The notes under the pieces: model-generated | Database searches by the model: none | Seen by the model: only the letters and a program-made list of their open reading frames with translations | Told to the model about the DNA's origin: nothing | From: Mycobacterium sp. D16R12 | GTDB lineage: Bacteria; Actinomycetota; Actinomycetes; Mycobacteriales; Mycobacteriaceae | Direction of reading: 5' to 3' | Assembly: GCF_002013465.1 (NCBI RefSeq) | Contig: NZ_MAFC01000028.1 | Coordinates: forward strand, 62,001 to 126,000 | Length of the DNA stretch: 64,000 bases | Made by a program: the position numbers and the translations under genes | Part shown: positions 17,323 to 26,608 of the stretch, piece by piece | Position numbering within the stretch: the stretch's first letter is position 1 | Layout: each line of letters begins with the position of its first letter

Positions 17323-17988
17323 TCAGTGTGTCTTGGCGACGATGCCGATACAGGTTGCCGTCAACAGCCTGGTGAGTGCTGGCTCGAAGTCGAGACTCCA
17401 GTCCGGCGGGACACCCGGTTCATTCTGATAGTCGTGGTCAAGCCCCTCAGGTGGGTGCGCGACCTGCCACAGCATGGCTGCCAGCGAGAACGCTGCCACC
17501 AAGATGTCCAACGAACCCTTGCGGCCGATCTCGGGGAGCGTTTGTTCGATCGATTCGGCGATCGCCATCACGGCGGCGTTGCTGATCTGCTTGACCTCGG
17601 CGACGCGTTCGACATCGACCTCGTGTTCCAGGTGAAGATGCTGGTTCGCCAAGAGATCGCAAAACAGCGGATCACCGACGAGCCCGTGCGCCAGGGCCTC
17701 GGCCACGCGTGCGGGGGAGCCGGGACCGGGCTTGGCCAGTGCGGCACACACCGTATCCGACCAGCGAGTCCAACCCTCCGCGGCCAGGTGTAACAACACT
17801 TCCTTGTGCGAGCTGAAGTAGCGCCGAACCGCGGAGTAGTGCACCCCGGCGCGATTGGCGACTGCAGTCAGTGTCACCGAGGTGACACCCGATTCCACAG
17901 CGAGCGACCGTGCGGCTTCCACGATCGCTGCCGCCCGCTGACGCTTCTTTTCGTCGGTGCGGGCGCGTTGGAATGTCAGTTGCGCCAC
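17323..17988 (-). CDS. TetR-family repressor, divergent from mmpS-mmpL
   Basis: TetR regulator of about 221 residues. The N-terminal HTH is VTLTAVANRAGVHYSAVRRY followed by FSSHKEVLLHLAAEGW; the C-terminal half is an all-helical ligand domain. The frame opens at 18006, but GTG 17988 is chosen: TATCCT (17995-18000, minus strand) ends 6 nt before it, giving a leaderless transcript. Repeats of TAACGCA overlap and follow this -10, suggesting autorepression and control of the divergent mmpS-mmpL operon. As I recall, a TetR beside an mmpS-mmpL pair in M. abscessus (MAB_2299c) represses efflux of clofazimine and bedaquiline; the layout here looks the same, but identity was not computed. Confidence 0.85.
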   Translation of the reverse strand: MAQLTFQRARTDEKKRQRAAAIVEAARSLAVESGVTSVTLTAVANRAGVHYSAVRRYFSSHKEVLLHLAAEGWTRWSDTVCAALAKPGPGSPARVAEALAHGLVGDPLFCDLLANQHLHLEHEVDVERVAEVKQISNAAVMAIAESIEQTLPEIGRKGSLDILVAAFSLAAMLWQVAHPPEGLDHDYQNEPGVPPDWSLDFEPALTRLLTATCIGIVAKTH

Positions 17989-17994
17989 GTGCCG

Positions 17995-18069
17995 AGGATA
18001 ACGCACGGCGTGTGATTTGCGAGGCAGCGAACCACCCGGTAGCGTGCGTTACGCACGTCATATGCGTTA
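17995..18069. promoter_or_regulatory. tetR promoter and TAACGCA operator cluster
   Basis: Three copies of TAACGCA lie at 17999-18005 (+), 18045-18051 (-) and 18063-18069 (-). The middle copy sits in a perfect 7+1+7 palindrome, CGTGCGT-T-ACGCACG (18043-18057). The first overlaps the minus-strand -10 box TATCCT of tetR. This fits an autoregulated TetR operator serving the divergent efflux operon. Confidence 0.55.
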
Positions 18070-18140
18070 AAGATCCTGATGAACGCGCTGGAAGGGAGCC
18101 GACTGTTCCGCACTTAGGCATGGTTTACTTCGAGAAACGT

Positions 18141-18158
18141 CTGGGTGCGCGCACCTAG
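18141..18158. promoter_or_regulatory. 18-nt palindrome upstream of first mmpS
   Basis: CTGGGTGCGCGCACCTAG has a perfect 12-nt core (GGTGCGCGCACC) and shares GTGCG/CGCAC with the 18043 palindrome but with no central spacer. It lies between the TetR sites and mmpS. It may be a second operator or a leader hairpin. Confidence 0.3.
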
Positions 18159-18313
18159 ACATCGCAGGCTCGAAGCAGCCATCGCGCGGCATTTGCTGCA
18201 CCGCCCTTGTCCATGGGGCGGATGGGTGCGGGTATCCGATCAGTAGTTGCGTCAGGTTCGGGCCAGTAGGTGGCGTCGCCTTGCGAAACGCCAACGGGTG
18301 AAGGGGTTTTACG

Positions 18314-18748
18314 ATTCTCAGCGCATTGAAGCGGGCTTGGATCCCGGTGGTGATGGTGCTTGTCCTTGCCATCGCGGGCTTCGCGGTATGGCGGATTCGC
18401 GGCATTTTCGGCTCATATCAGCTGCCCACTTACGCCGGCAGCATGACCGACGACAAGAACAACTCCAAGCCTAAACATGTGGTCTACGAGATCTACGGCC
18501 CGCCGGGAACCATTGCGGACATCAACTACATCGACAAAGAGGGCGAACCGCATCAGATCAATGGCGCGGTCTTGCCGTGGTCGATCGAGATTGTCACGAC
18601 GGCACCGTCGATGACGGGAAACATCCTGGCTCAGACGCGTAATGCTGACGGGCTCGGCTGCCGCATCACGGCCAATGACGAGAAAAAAGATGAAAGGTAT
18701 ACCAACGAGGTGAGCGCCTACGTCTACTGCTTTGTGAAGTCCGCATGA
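18314..18748 (+). CDS. MmpS family transport accessory protein (first pair)
   Basis: MmpS accessory protein of the adjacent MmpL transporter. A membrane anchor ([20 protein letters not shown]) is followed by a periplasmic beta-sandwich with family motifs [32 protein letters not shown] and the C-terminal YCFVKSA. The reading frame contains no ATG or GTG at its head. TTG 18326 has no Shine-Dalgarno at proper distance, whereas ATT 18314 lies 7 nt after AAGGGG and gives an N-terminus ([11 protein letters not shown]) of the same spacing as MmpS5 as I recall it. I therefore place the start at ATT. The end overlaps mmpL by 4 nt (ATGA). Confidence 0.85.
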   Translation: MLSALKRAWIPVVMVLVLAIAGFAVWRIRGIFGSYQLPTYAGSMTDDKNNSKPKHVVYEIYGPPGTIADINYIDKEGEPHQINGAVLPWSIEIVTTAPSMTGNILAQTRNADGLGCRITANDEKKDERYTNEVSAYVYCFVKSA

Positions 18749-21696
18749 GCGGGGCACATGGTGCAGGCGAGCCCACCTTCATCGCCAAATGGATCCGGCG
18801 CCTGTCGATCCCCATCGTCATCGGCTGGCTGGCCATCGTCTTTGCCTTGAACACCTTTGTTCCGCAGCTGGAACAGGTGGGCAAGGAGCACACCGTTTCC
18901 CTGAGCCCACAGAGTGCGCCCGCGATGCAGGCGATGAAGAACATGGGCAAGATGTTCAAGGAGTCCGACTCCGACAGCGTCGTCATGGTGGTGCTCGAAG
19001 GGCAGGAGCGGCTCGGTCCCGGCTCGCATAAGTTCTATGACGAGATGGTGACGCGGCTGCGCGCCGATACCAAGCACGTCCAGCACGTGCAGGACTTCTG
19101 GGGAGATCCACTCACCGAAGCCGGCGCGCAAAGCACCGACGGCAAGGCCACCTACGTCCAGGTGAACCTCGCCGGAAACATGGGTGAGACCCTCTCCAAC
19201 GAGTCCACCGAGGCTGCTCGCAACATCGTCAAACAGCTCGAAGCCGAGTGGACCAAGGACGGCACCAAGCTTCCCGACGGGCTCACGGTGTACGTCACCG
19301 GTCCCGGTGCGCTGCAGACCGATATGAACCATGCCGGCGACGGCAGCCTCAAGCTCATCACCGGGCTTACCTTCCTGGTCATCGTGGTGATGCTGTTGTT
19401 CTTCTACCGGTCGATCTTCACCGTGATCATGGTCTTCATGCTGGTGGGCATTCAGCTCTCCGCGGCGCGAGGAGTCATCGCCTTCCTCGGCAACACCGAG
19501 ATCATCGGGCTATCTACCTTCGCGGTGAACCTGCTGGTGATGCTCTCGATCGCGGCAGGAACCGACTACGCCATCTTCCTCATCGGCCGCTACCAGGAAG
19601 CCCGATCCATGGGCGCCGATAAAGAGGCCGCGTACTACGAGATGTTCCACGGCACGGCACACGTCATCCTGGGTTCGGGCATGACGATCGCCGGTGCCAT
19701 GTACTGCCTGAGCTTCACGCGCATGCCCTACTTCCAGACCCTGGGTGTGCCCTGTTCGGTCGGCTTGCTCGTCGGTGTGCTCGTGTCGCTCACCCTGGGC
19801 CCGGCGCTGATCACCATCGGCAGTCGTTTCGGACTGTTCGAGCCCAAGCGCGCCATGCGGATTCGTGCCTGGCGCAAGATCGGCACCACGATCGTGCGCT
19901 GGCCCGGACCGGTACTCGCGGCTGCGCTATCGATCGCCATCATCGGTCTTGCGGCACTGCCCGGATACCGGACCAGCTACGACGACAAGAAGTACATCCC
20001 CAAGGAGATTCCCGCCAACGCGGGCTTCCAGGCCGCCGACCGGCACTTCTCGCAGGCCCGGATGAACCCGGAAATGCTGCTCATCGAGGCTGATCACGAT
20101 ATGCGGAATTCGGCGGACTTCCTGGTCATCGACAAGGTCGCCAAGGCAGTCTTCCGAGTTCCCGGAATCGCTCGTGTGCAAGCGATTACGCGCCCACAGG
20201 GCACGCCGATCGAGCACAGCTCCATCCCGTTCCTTATCAGCATGCAGAGCGTGGGCCAGCTGCAGAACATGAAGCTGATGAAGGACCGCATGGCGGACAT
20301 GAAGGTCCAGGCCGACAAGATGGGCGAGAACGTCGTCATCATGAAGCGGACCCTTGCCAACATGACCACGATGGCGGGCATCACCCACTCGCTCGTCGGT
20401 GACATGCACACCCTGCAGGGCACCATCCACGAGATGCGCGACAGCATCTCGAACTTCGACGACTGGTTCCGCCCCATTCGCAACTACCTGTACTGGGAGA
20501 AGCACTGCTTCGACATCCCCATGTGCTGGGCCATGCGCTCGATCTTCGACACCCTCGACAAGATCGACGAAATGACCGAAACCATGGACGGCATGGTGGT
20601 CAACATGGAGCGGATGGATCAGCTGATGCCCAAGATGGTGTCGGACATGTCCGCCATGGTTCCGATCATGGAAGACATGCAGAAGATGATGCTGACGCAG
20701 CACAGCACCATGTCCGGCTTCTACAACCAAATGGACGAGATGAGCCAGAACTCGACCGCCATGGGTAAGGCTTTCGATGCCGCCAAAAACGACGACTCGT
20801 TCTATCTGCCGCCGGAGATCTTCGACAACGCCGACTTCAAACGCGGCTTGAAATCATTCCTATCACCGGACGGTAAGGCAGTCCGGATGATCATCTCGCA
20901 TCGCGGAGATCCCGCTACGCCCGAAGGCCTTGCGCACGTTGAGCCGATCAAGCAGGCCGCGATCGAGGCTGTCAAGGGCACGCCCCTCGAGGATGCCAAG
21001 ATTGAGTTGGGTGGCACCGCGGCGGTGTTCAAGGACATGTCCGACGGCGCCCGATACGACCTGATGATCGCCGGCATCTCCGCGCTCTGCCTGATCTTCC
21101 TGATCATGCTGCTCATTACGCGAAGCTTCGTGGCCTCGCTCGTCATCGTCGGCACGGTCGCGCTGTCCCTGGGCGCATCGTTCGGCTTATCGGTCATCAT
21201 CTGGCAGTACATACTCGGCATCGAATTGCACTGGCTTGTCATGCAAATGGCCATCATCGTGCTGCTCGCGGTGGGTTCGGACTACAACCTGCTGTTGGTC
21301 TCCCGGCTCAAGGAGGAGCTACACGGCGGGCTGAAAACCGGGATCATTCGCTCAATGGGCGGTACCGGCAGTGTGGTGACCTCCGCCGGCCTGGTATTCG
21401 CCTTCACGATGGCCGTGATGGTGGTCAGCGATCTGCGCATCATCGGGCAGGTCGGAACCACGATTGCGCTGGGTCTGTTGTTCGACACGCTCATCGTGCG
21501 CTCGTTCATGACCCCGGCCATCGCGACCATCCTGGGCCGCTGGTTCTGGTGGCCGCTGAACGTGCGCACCCGACCGCTGCCACCACCGAGGACTCCGCAG
21601 TCACCGGCGACCGCGCCGCCACCTCAACCGGCACCAGTCGGTTCGGGGCCGGGGGATGACCCGGTGACGACCGAATTCCCGAGGCCAGCGGTCTAA
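18745..21696 (+). CDS. MmpL RND transporter (first pair), MmpL4/5-type
   Basis: RND-superfamily transporter of 983 residues with 12 predicted membrane helices. Proton-relay motifs are [17 protein letters not shown] in TM4 (about residue 272) and [16 protein letters not shown] in TM10 (about 842). The second periplasmic loop carries a long Met-rich heptad-like region (about residues 495-695) interrupted by [10 protein letters not shown] (about 585), the extended coiled-coil hairpin that marks MmpL4/5-type proteins. A Pro-rich cytosolic tail ends [13 protein letters not shown]. Coupled to mmpS by ATGA. Siderophore or drug export is likely by family; substrate is not shown. Confidence 0.93.
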   Translation: MSGAHGAGEPTFIAKWIRRLSIPIVIGWLAIVFALNTFVPQLEQVGKEHTVSLSPQSAPAMQAMKNMGKMFKESDSDSVVMVVLEGQERLGPGSHKFYDEMVTRLRADTKHVQHVQDFWGDPLTEAGAQSTDGKATYVQVNLAGNMGETLSNESTEAARNIVKQLEAEWTKDGTKLPDGLTVYVTGPGALQTDMNHAGDGSLKLITGLTFLVIVVMLLFFYRSIFTVIMVFMLVGIQLSAARGVIAFLGNTEIIGLSTFAVNLLVMLSIAAGTDYAIFLIGRYQEARSMGADKEAAYYEMFHGTAHVILGSGMTIAGAMYCLSFTRMPYFQTLGVPCSVGLLVGVLVSLTLGPALITIGSRFGLFEPKRAMRIRAWRKIGTTIVRWPGPVLAAALSIAIIGLAALPGYRTSYDDKKYIPKEIPANAGFQAADRHFSQARMNPEMLLIEADHDMRNSADFLVIDKVAKAVFRVPGIARVQAITRPQGTPIEHSSIPFLISMQSVGQLQNMKLMKDRMADMKVQADKMGENVVIMKRTLANMTTMAGITHSLVGDMHTLQGTIHEMRDSISNFDDWFRPIRNYLYWEKHCFDIPMCWAMRSIFDTLDKIDEMTETMDGMVVNMERMDQLMPKMVSDMSAMVPIMEDMQKMMLTQHSTMSGFYNQMDEMSQNSTAMGKAFDAAKNDDSFYLPPEIFDNADFKRGLKSFLSPDGKAVRMIISHRGDPATPEGLAHVEPIKQAAIEAVKGTPLEDAKIELGGTAAVFKDMSDGARYDLMIAGISALCLIFLIMLLITRSFVASLVIVGTVALSLGASFGLSVIIWQYILGIELHWLVMQMAIIVLLAVGSDYNLLLVSRLKEELHGGLKTGIIRSMGGTGSVVTSAGLVFAFTMAVMVVSDLRIIGQVGTTIALGLLFDTLIVRSFMTPAIATILGRWFWWPLNVRTRPLPPPRTPQSPATAPPPQPAPVGSGPGDDPVTTEFPRPAV

Positions 21697-21724
21697 CCGT
21701 TCGATCGTTCGCTGGCCGGCCCCG

Positions 21725-21763
21725 GACAGCTGTCTAGGCGCGGACCGCGTATAGACGGCTGTC
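21725..21763 (+). terminator. Hairpin downstream of first mmpL
   Basis: GACAGCTGTCTA (21725-21736) pairs with TAGACGGCTGTC (21752-21763) with one G-U pair. The intervening segment can add CGCGG-A-CCGCG. It begins 28 nt after the mmpL stop and has no T-run. Likely a terminator or RNA-end stabiliser; an operator is an alternative. Confidence 0.45.
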
Positions 21764-22524
21764 ACCAGAGTTGGTACCGGCGCGTGGATAACTCCCGCTG
21801 GTGAATGGTTGGATCTCCTGATTTGTCTCCGCCATCGTTGGGTGTCCGGGTGTGGAATAGTGCGCCAAATTGTTTGCTGAATTCATTGTTGCCGATCGTT
21901 CGCGACGGTGAGTGCGACGTTGCTAATGGACGAATGTCTCATGATGTGGCGAAGGACACGCCCGCTGAGACCGGTCGGTTTTAGTCACTCTCGCCCGCTG
22001 CGACACGAGCGGGATTTGTGTTCGGTTAGGGCACTCGAGTCAGCAACGGGCCGTCCGCCGAAAGATAGCAGTGGCAAACACTGGCTAGGTCCGTTAGCTG
22101 GTGCGACTCTTAGGTCAGTCACCAACTTAGATGTGCGAGCAGGCTCTTTCGTAACATCGACGAAAAGAAGCAGGGAATAGATCCGTGTCACCGGTTGTTG
22201 ACATCTCCTTGTAGCTAACTAGGCTGTTTCGAGTGTTCAGGGGACGAAATGCGCAAGTTGTGACTGATGACACATGTACAGTTCCCTGACAAACGTATGT
22301 AGTATCCCTTACGAATTACTGAGAAAACGGGCATGAGCGGAGCCAGGTGACATGAACCGATGTTGTGACCGGCCACCCCGGGTGCTCGCTGGCTCCGCAA
22401 AAACAACACGGTGTCGTACTGGCTGGTAACTATTTGCGCGCGAATCGCGGACACACACAGCCGGACGCGATAGGCAGAGTCGAGTTGTTGGCCCCCGGGC
22501 CACACGGGTGAAGGGGATTGGACC
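21764..22524 (+). promoter_or_regulatory. Long non-coding leader/promoter region of second mmpS-mmpL operon
   Basis: The gap between the two efflux operons holds no credible gene. TTGACA (22198-22203), a 16-nt spacer and TAGGCT (22220-22225) form the best SigA-type promoter seen in the window; transcription from it would give a 5' leader of almost 300 nt. The leader contains a perfect 10-bp stem (22337-22346 with 22389-22398) enclosing 42 nt. A CRP-like motif TGTGA-N6-ACACA lies at 22259-22274. The 13 nt ACGGGTGAAGGGG (22504-22516) before the start are identical to those before the first mmpS (18294-18306). Confidence 0.5.
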
Positions 22525-22953
22525 ATTTTCAAAGTATTGGCGCGGGTATGGGTCCCGCTCGTCGTTCTGGTGGTGATCTCGGCCGCCGCGTTTGGTGTCT
22601 ATCGGCTTCACGGCGTGTTCGGCTCGACCAACATCAATTCGGCGATCGGCATCAAGGATGACTCCAAAAACATCATCCCCAAGGACATCGTCTACGAAAT
22701 CTTCGGTCCCGCAGGGACAAAGGGCGAGGTCAACTATCTCGATGACCGCGCGCAACCGCAGCGCGCCCAGTTCACCACACTGCCGTGGACGTTAACCATC
22801 ACGACGACGATGACTTCCGTCTTCGCCAATGTCGTCGCGATGGGGGATAGCGATGAAATCGGCTGCCGCATCCTGTCCAACGGCGAAGTAAAGGACGAAC
22901 AGACTGTGTCCAACCACAACGCCCAAGTCTTCTGCATGGTGAAATCCGCATGA
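22525..22953 (+). CDS. MmpS family transport accessory protein (second pair)
   Basis: Paralogue of the MmpS encoded at 18314. It has an N-terminal anchor (VWVPLVVLVVISAAAFGVYR), then DIVYEIFGPAGTKGEVNYL, TTLPWTLTI, GCRILSNGE and the terminal VFCMVKSA. As in the first copy there is no ATG/GTG at the head. TTG 22537 is 20 nt from the ribosome site, while ATT 22525 lies 8 nt after AAGGGG, so ATT is the better start. It overlaps its mmpL by ATGA (22950-22953). Confidence 0.85.
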   Translation: MFKVLARVWVPLVVLVVISAAAFGVYRLHGVFGSTNINSAIGIKDDSKNIIPKDIVYEIFGPAGTKGEVNYLDDRAQPQRAQFTTLPWTLTITTTMTSVFANVVAMGDSDEIGCRILSNGEVKDEQTVSNHNAQVFCMVKSA

Positions 22954-25931
22954 GCACACATAGCGCTCCCACGAATGGCGCAACCCAAAAGCCTTCGCGC
23001 ATAGCGCGTTTCATCCACACGTTCTCCGTACCGATCATTCTTGCCTGGCTGGTGTTGACGGTCATCGTCAACGTTGTCGTGCCGCAGCTCGAAGAGGTCG
23101 GCAAAGAGCACTCGGTGTCGTTGGCGTCCAAGGACGCACCGTCATATCAGGCCATCAAGCGCCAAGGTGAGCTGTTCCAGCAGTTCAAGGACGACAGCAT
23201 GGTGATGGTCCTGCTGGAGAGTGACACCAAGTTCTCCACCGATATGAACGACAAGGCCCACACGTTCTACCGCGAGTTGGTCAAACGATTGCGTGCCGAT
23301 ACCAAGCACGTGGAATACGCCCAGGACTTCTGGGGCGACCGCATCACCGCCGGTGGTGCGCAGAGTGTCGACGAAAAATCTGCGTACGTTCAGCTGAATC
23401 TCCGTGGGGACCAAGGCACGACGGAAGGCAAGGAATCCGTCACGGCGGTCCAGGACGTCGTTGCCAAGCTCATCGACGAAAGCAAGAAGAACGGTACGTA
23501 TCCCGACGGGCTCAAGGTCTTCGTCACCGGCCAGGCCGCGCTGACGATGGACATGAACGACGCCGGCGACAAGAGCATGCTCAAGATGACGGGTATCACC
23601 TTCGTCGTCATTGCCGTGATGCTGCTCCTCATTTACCGGTCCATCACGACGGTGCTGCTCATCCTGTTCATGGTGTTCGTCGAACTGGGTGCTGCTCGTG
23701 GCGTGGTCGCGATCCTCGGCAATGCCGAAATCATTGGCCTGTCGACATTCGCGGTGAACCTGCTGACGTCCCTGGCCATCGCGGCCGGGACCGACTATGC
23801 GATCTTCCAAATCGGCCGATATCACGAGCTACGGGCCGAGGGCAGGGACCGGCTCGAATCCTTCTACATCATGTATCACAGTGTCTCGCACGTGATTCTG
23901 GGTTCGGGCCTCACCATCGCGGGAGCCACGTTCTGCCTGAAATTCACTCGGCTGCCGTACTTCGAGTCGCTGGGTGTGCCGTGTGCGATTGGCATGCTGG
24001 TGGTGGTGGCCGCCTCGCTCACCATCGGTCCGGCGGTGATTCTGATAGCGACAAAGTTCGGGCTGCTGGAGTCCAAGCGCACCATCAAGAGCCGGGGATG
24101 GCGCAAGATCGGCACCGCCATCGTGCGCTGGCCGGGACCGATCCTGGCGGTCACGATGATCATCGCGATCGTCGGGTTGGGCATCCTGCCCACGTACTCG
24201 GTCAACTACAACGACCGGTATTACATCCCGACTGGCCTGCCGTCGATTCAAGGCTTCCAGGCGTCCGATCGGCACTTCTCGAAGGCGAGAATGAACCCCG
24301 ACATCCTGATCGTCGAGGCGGACAAGGATCTGCGGACCCCGGCCAACATGTTGGTGCTGGACCGGATCGCCAAAAACGTCTTCCGCACCGAGGGCATCAA
24401 CAAGGTGCAGAGCATGACGCGCCCGATGGGCGCACCCATCGACCACAGTTCCGTGCCCTTCCAGGTGAGTATGCAATCGGTATCGATGACCGAGAACATG
24501 AATTACTTGAAGAACAGCATGGCCGATATGTTGAAGATGGCCGACGATCTGGGTTCGATGATCGCGATCATCGAACGCATGTACAGCATTATGAAAGAGC
24601 TAGTCGACGTGACGCATGATCTCGCGGGCGTCAGTACGGAATTGCAAGGCACCGTTCACGAAATGCGAGACAACATCTCCAATTTCGATGATCAATTCCG
24701 GCCGTTGCGCAACTACTTCTATTGGGATAAGCACTGCTTTGATATTCCCATGTGCTGGTCGATGCGATCAATATTCGACACTCTTGACGGTATCGACAAA
24801 ATGGCCGAGAACATGGACGGCATGGTCAAGGACATCAACAGGATGGACAAGTTGATGCCACAAATGGTGGAACAGCTTCCACCGATGATTGCCATCACCA
24901 AGAACATGCGGAACACCATGCTGACCATGTACAGCACGATGAACGGCATGATCGGCCAGATGGACCGCATGACCGACACCGCAACGGTGATGGGTCAGGC
25001 ATTCGACGAGGCGAAGAATGACGACTTCTTCTACCTGCCGCCGGAAGCCTTCGATAACGAAGACTTCAAGAAGGGCGTCAAGCTGATGATGTCGCCGGAC
25101 GGCAAGGCTGCGCAGTTCATCATCACGCACGAGGGTGACTACGCCAGCAAGGAGTCGCTGGCCAACACCGAGGTCGAACTCAAGGCCGCCAAGAACGCCA
25201 TCAAGGGCACCCCGCTGGACGAGGCCAAGCTCTATCTCGGCGGTACGGCACCCACCTATCACGACATCGGCGAGATGGTGAAGTACGACCTGATGATCGC
25301 GGTCATCGCGTCGCTGTGCCTGATCTTCGTCATCATGCTGGTCATCACGCGAAGCATCGTGGCGGCGTTCACGATCGTCGGGACCATCGCGATATCGCTC
25401 GGGGCATCCTTCGGCCTGTCGGTTTTGCTGTGGCAGCACATTCTTGGACTGCAGCTGCACTGGTTCGTGCTGCCGTTCACCGTCATCATCTTGTTGGCGG
25501 TCGGATCGGACTACAACCTGCTGCTGGTGTCCAGATTCAAGGAAGAGCTGCACGGTGGGCTGAACACCGCGATCCTTCGTGGTGTGGGCGGATCGGGAAG
25601 CGTGGCCACCCAGGCCGGTCTGGTGTTCGCGTTCACCATGGGTTCGATGATCACCAGCGATCTGATCGCGATCGGCCAAGCGGGATCGGCCATCTGCCTG
25701 GGTCTGCTCTTCGACACCTTCATAATCCGGGCATTCATGACGCCGGCGATCGCTGCCTTGATGGGTCGGTGGTTCTGGTGGCCCATGAAGGTGAGCAAGT
25801 ACGCAACCGATCCGCCGCCGCCTCCCGTGCCGGTCGAGCAGGTACCGCCATCACCGGCTCCAGTTCCGGTCGGTTCAGGTCCCGCACATGATGATCCGGT
25901 CACCGCGGAATTCCCGCGACCTGCGATCTGA
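22950..25931 (+). CDS. MmpL RND transporter (second pair), MmpL4/5-type
   Basis: Second MmpL, 993 residues, clearly a paralogue of the one at 18745. It has 12 predicted helices, TM4 motif GTDYAIFQIGRYHELRA (about 279) and TM10 motif [16 protein letters not shown] (about 850). The Met-rich periplasmic coiled-coil domain contains [20 protein letters not shown], almost identical to the first copy. The tail is Pro-rich and ends DDPVTAEFPRPAI, again matching. This suggests tandem duplication followed by divergence, perhaps giving two efflux or export specificities. Confidence 0.93.
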   Translation: MSTHSAPTNGATQKPSRIARFIHTFSVPIILAWLVLTVIVNVVVPQLEEVGKEHSVSLASKDAPSYQAIKRQGELFQQFKDDSMVMVLLESDTKFSTDMNDKAHTFYRELVKRLRADTKHVEYAQDFWGDRITAGGAQSVDEKSAYVQLNLRGDQGTTEGKESVTAVQDVVAKLIDESKKNGTYPDGLKVFVTGQAALTMDMNDAGDKSMLKMTGITFVVIAVMLLLIYRSITTVLLILFMVFVELGAARGVVAILGNAEIIGLSTFAVNLLTSLAIAAGTDYAIFQIGRYHELRAEGRDRLESFYIMYHSVSHVILGSGLTIAGATFCLKFTRLPYFESLGVPCAIGMLVVVAASLTIGPAVILIATKFGLLESKRTIKSRGWRKIGTAIVRWPGPILAVTMIIAIVGLGILPTYSVNYNDRYYIPTGLPSIQGFQASDRHFSKARMNPDILIVEADKDLRTPANMLVLDRIAKNVFRTEGINKVQSMTRPMGAPIDHSSVPFQVSMQSVSMTENMNYLKNSMADMLKMADDLGSMIAIIERMYSIMKELVDVTHDLAGVSTELQGTVHEMRDNISNFDDQFRPLRNYFYWDKHCFDIPMCWSMRSIFDTLDGIDKMAENMDGMVKDINRMDKLMPQMVEQLPPMIAITKNMRNTMLTMYSTMNGMIGQMDRMTDTATVMGQAFDEAKNDDFFYLPPEAFDNEDFKKGVKLMMSPDGKAAQFIITHEGDYASKESLANTEVELKAAKNAIKGTPLDEAKLYLGGTAPTYHDIGEMVKYDLMIAVIASLCLIFVIMLVITRSIVAAFTIVGTIAISLGASFGLSVLLWQHILGLQLHWFVLPFTVIILLAVGSDYNLLLVSRFKEELHGGLNTAILRGVGGSGSVATQAGLVFAFTMGSMITSDLIAIGQAGSAICLGLLFDTFIIRAFMTPAIAALMGRWFWWPMKVSKYATDPPPPPVPVEQVPPSPAPVPVGSGPAHDDPVTAEFPRPAI

Positions 25932-25942
25932 CGACTAGCGAA

Positions 25943-25981
25943 AGTTCGGCCCCCATGCTCACAAAGCATGGGGGCCGAACT
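25943..25981 (+). terminator. 17-bp perfect hairpin after second mmpL
   Basis: Arms 25943-25959 and 25965-25981 are perfectly complementary over 17 bp with a 5-nt loop (CACAA). No long T-run follows. It begins 12 nt after the mmpL stop and is a strong transcription end or 3' stability element. Confidence 0.75.
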
Positions 25982-26018
25982 CTTAGTCGATGTTTGTGCA
26001 GCATTGATACGCAGACAG

Positions 26019-26057
26019 AAAAACGCCCCGCCGGTGTGATCACCGCGGGGCGTTTTT
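26019..26057. terminator. Bidirectional intrinsic terminator between mmpL and DUF5078 gene
   Basis: Outer arms AAAAACGCCCCGC (26019-26031) and GCGGGGCGTTTTT (26045-26057) pair perfectly; the loop can add GGTG-TGAT-CACC. The A-run and T-run at the two ends allow termination on both strands, suiting the convergent genes on either side. Confidence 0.85.
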
Positions 26058-26070
26058 ACTGTGCGCTTGG

Positions 26071-26547
26071 TTAGGGGCCGTCCCACACCGACATGTCGGA
26101 CGGGTATTTGCTGCAGTTCTCGGTGCCCTTGGCCACGACACCCTTGTTGTTGAAGAAGATCTTGCCCCAGTTGGGCCACTGAGACGTCAGGGCCTCGGGC
26201 GGGTAGTTCACCGCGAAGACTTCGGACTCGGCACGGCGACCCGTGTAGTCCTTCGCGAAGAACTCGTGAATCCGGTCGATCGTCGCCTGCTGCACATAAT
26301 CGGGCTTGTTGTTCTTGTCGATCATGTATCGCGTGTAGTAGATCGGGTCATAATCGCGGACCGCGGCCAAGTACTGTTCGGCAGTACACGTGGTCTTCAG
26401 CATCCGGCGGGGAATTGGGTAGTCATCGGTGGAGTCCGCGGACGCAATCGCGGGGATTGTGCTCGCGGCGATTCCCGCGGTGACTATCGCAATTCCGGCA
26501 GCGCGGAATGGACCGCGAATATTGCTACGAATGGAGTTCAGGCGCAT
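26071..26547 (-). CDS. Secreted DUF5078-like mycobacterial protein
   Basis: Exported protein of 158 residues. The signal peptide spans about residues 1-36 (basic start [15 protein letters not shown], core [18 protein letters not shown], cut near IASA/DS). The mature part resembles mycobacterial DUF5078 proteins as I remember them ([39 protein letters not shown]), with two Cys that may pair. The frame runs upstream to 26742 but overlaps the next gene; ATG 26547 is preferred because TACAAT ends 6 nt before it (leaderless -10). Function unknown. Confidence 0.75.
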   Translation of the reverse strand: MRLNSIRSNIRGPFRAAGIAIVTAGIAASTIPAIASADSTDDYPIPRRMLKTTCTAEQYLAAVRDYDPIYYTRYMIDKNNKPDYVQQATIDRIHEFFAKDYTGRRAESEVFAVNYPPEALTSQWPNWGKIFFNNKGVVAKGTENCSKYPSDMSVWDGP

Positions 26548-26608
26548 GGCGCCATTGTAGCGGTTTTCGCGCAGGTCCGGGGTGCGAAAGTGACTAATTT
26601 GACTCTTG

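Noticed and set aside
21908-22180. Possible 90-aa gene in the gap between the two efflux operons
   Set aside because: No ribosome site, odd composition, no family or signal features. The region is better read as promoter and leader of the second mmpS-mmpL operon.
22259-22274. CRP-type site TGTGA-N6-ACACA in the second mmpS leader
   Set aside because: One mismatch in a short motif within 800 nt is expected by chance, and it lies downstream of the predicted transcription start. Noted in the region entry but not claimed as a site.
22508-22576. Leader peptide starting at GTG in GTGAAGGGG before the second mmpS
   Set aside because: The same GTG exists before the first mmpS, but the encoded peptides differ completely and one frame runs on far into the gene. 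Only the nucleotide segment is conserved, which fits a ribosome-binding site.
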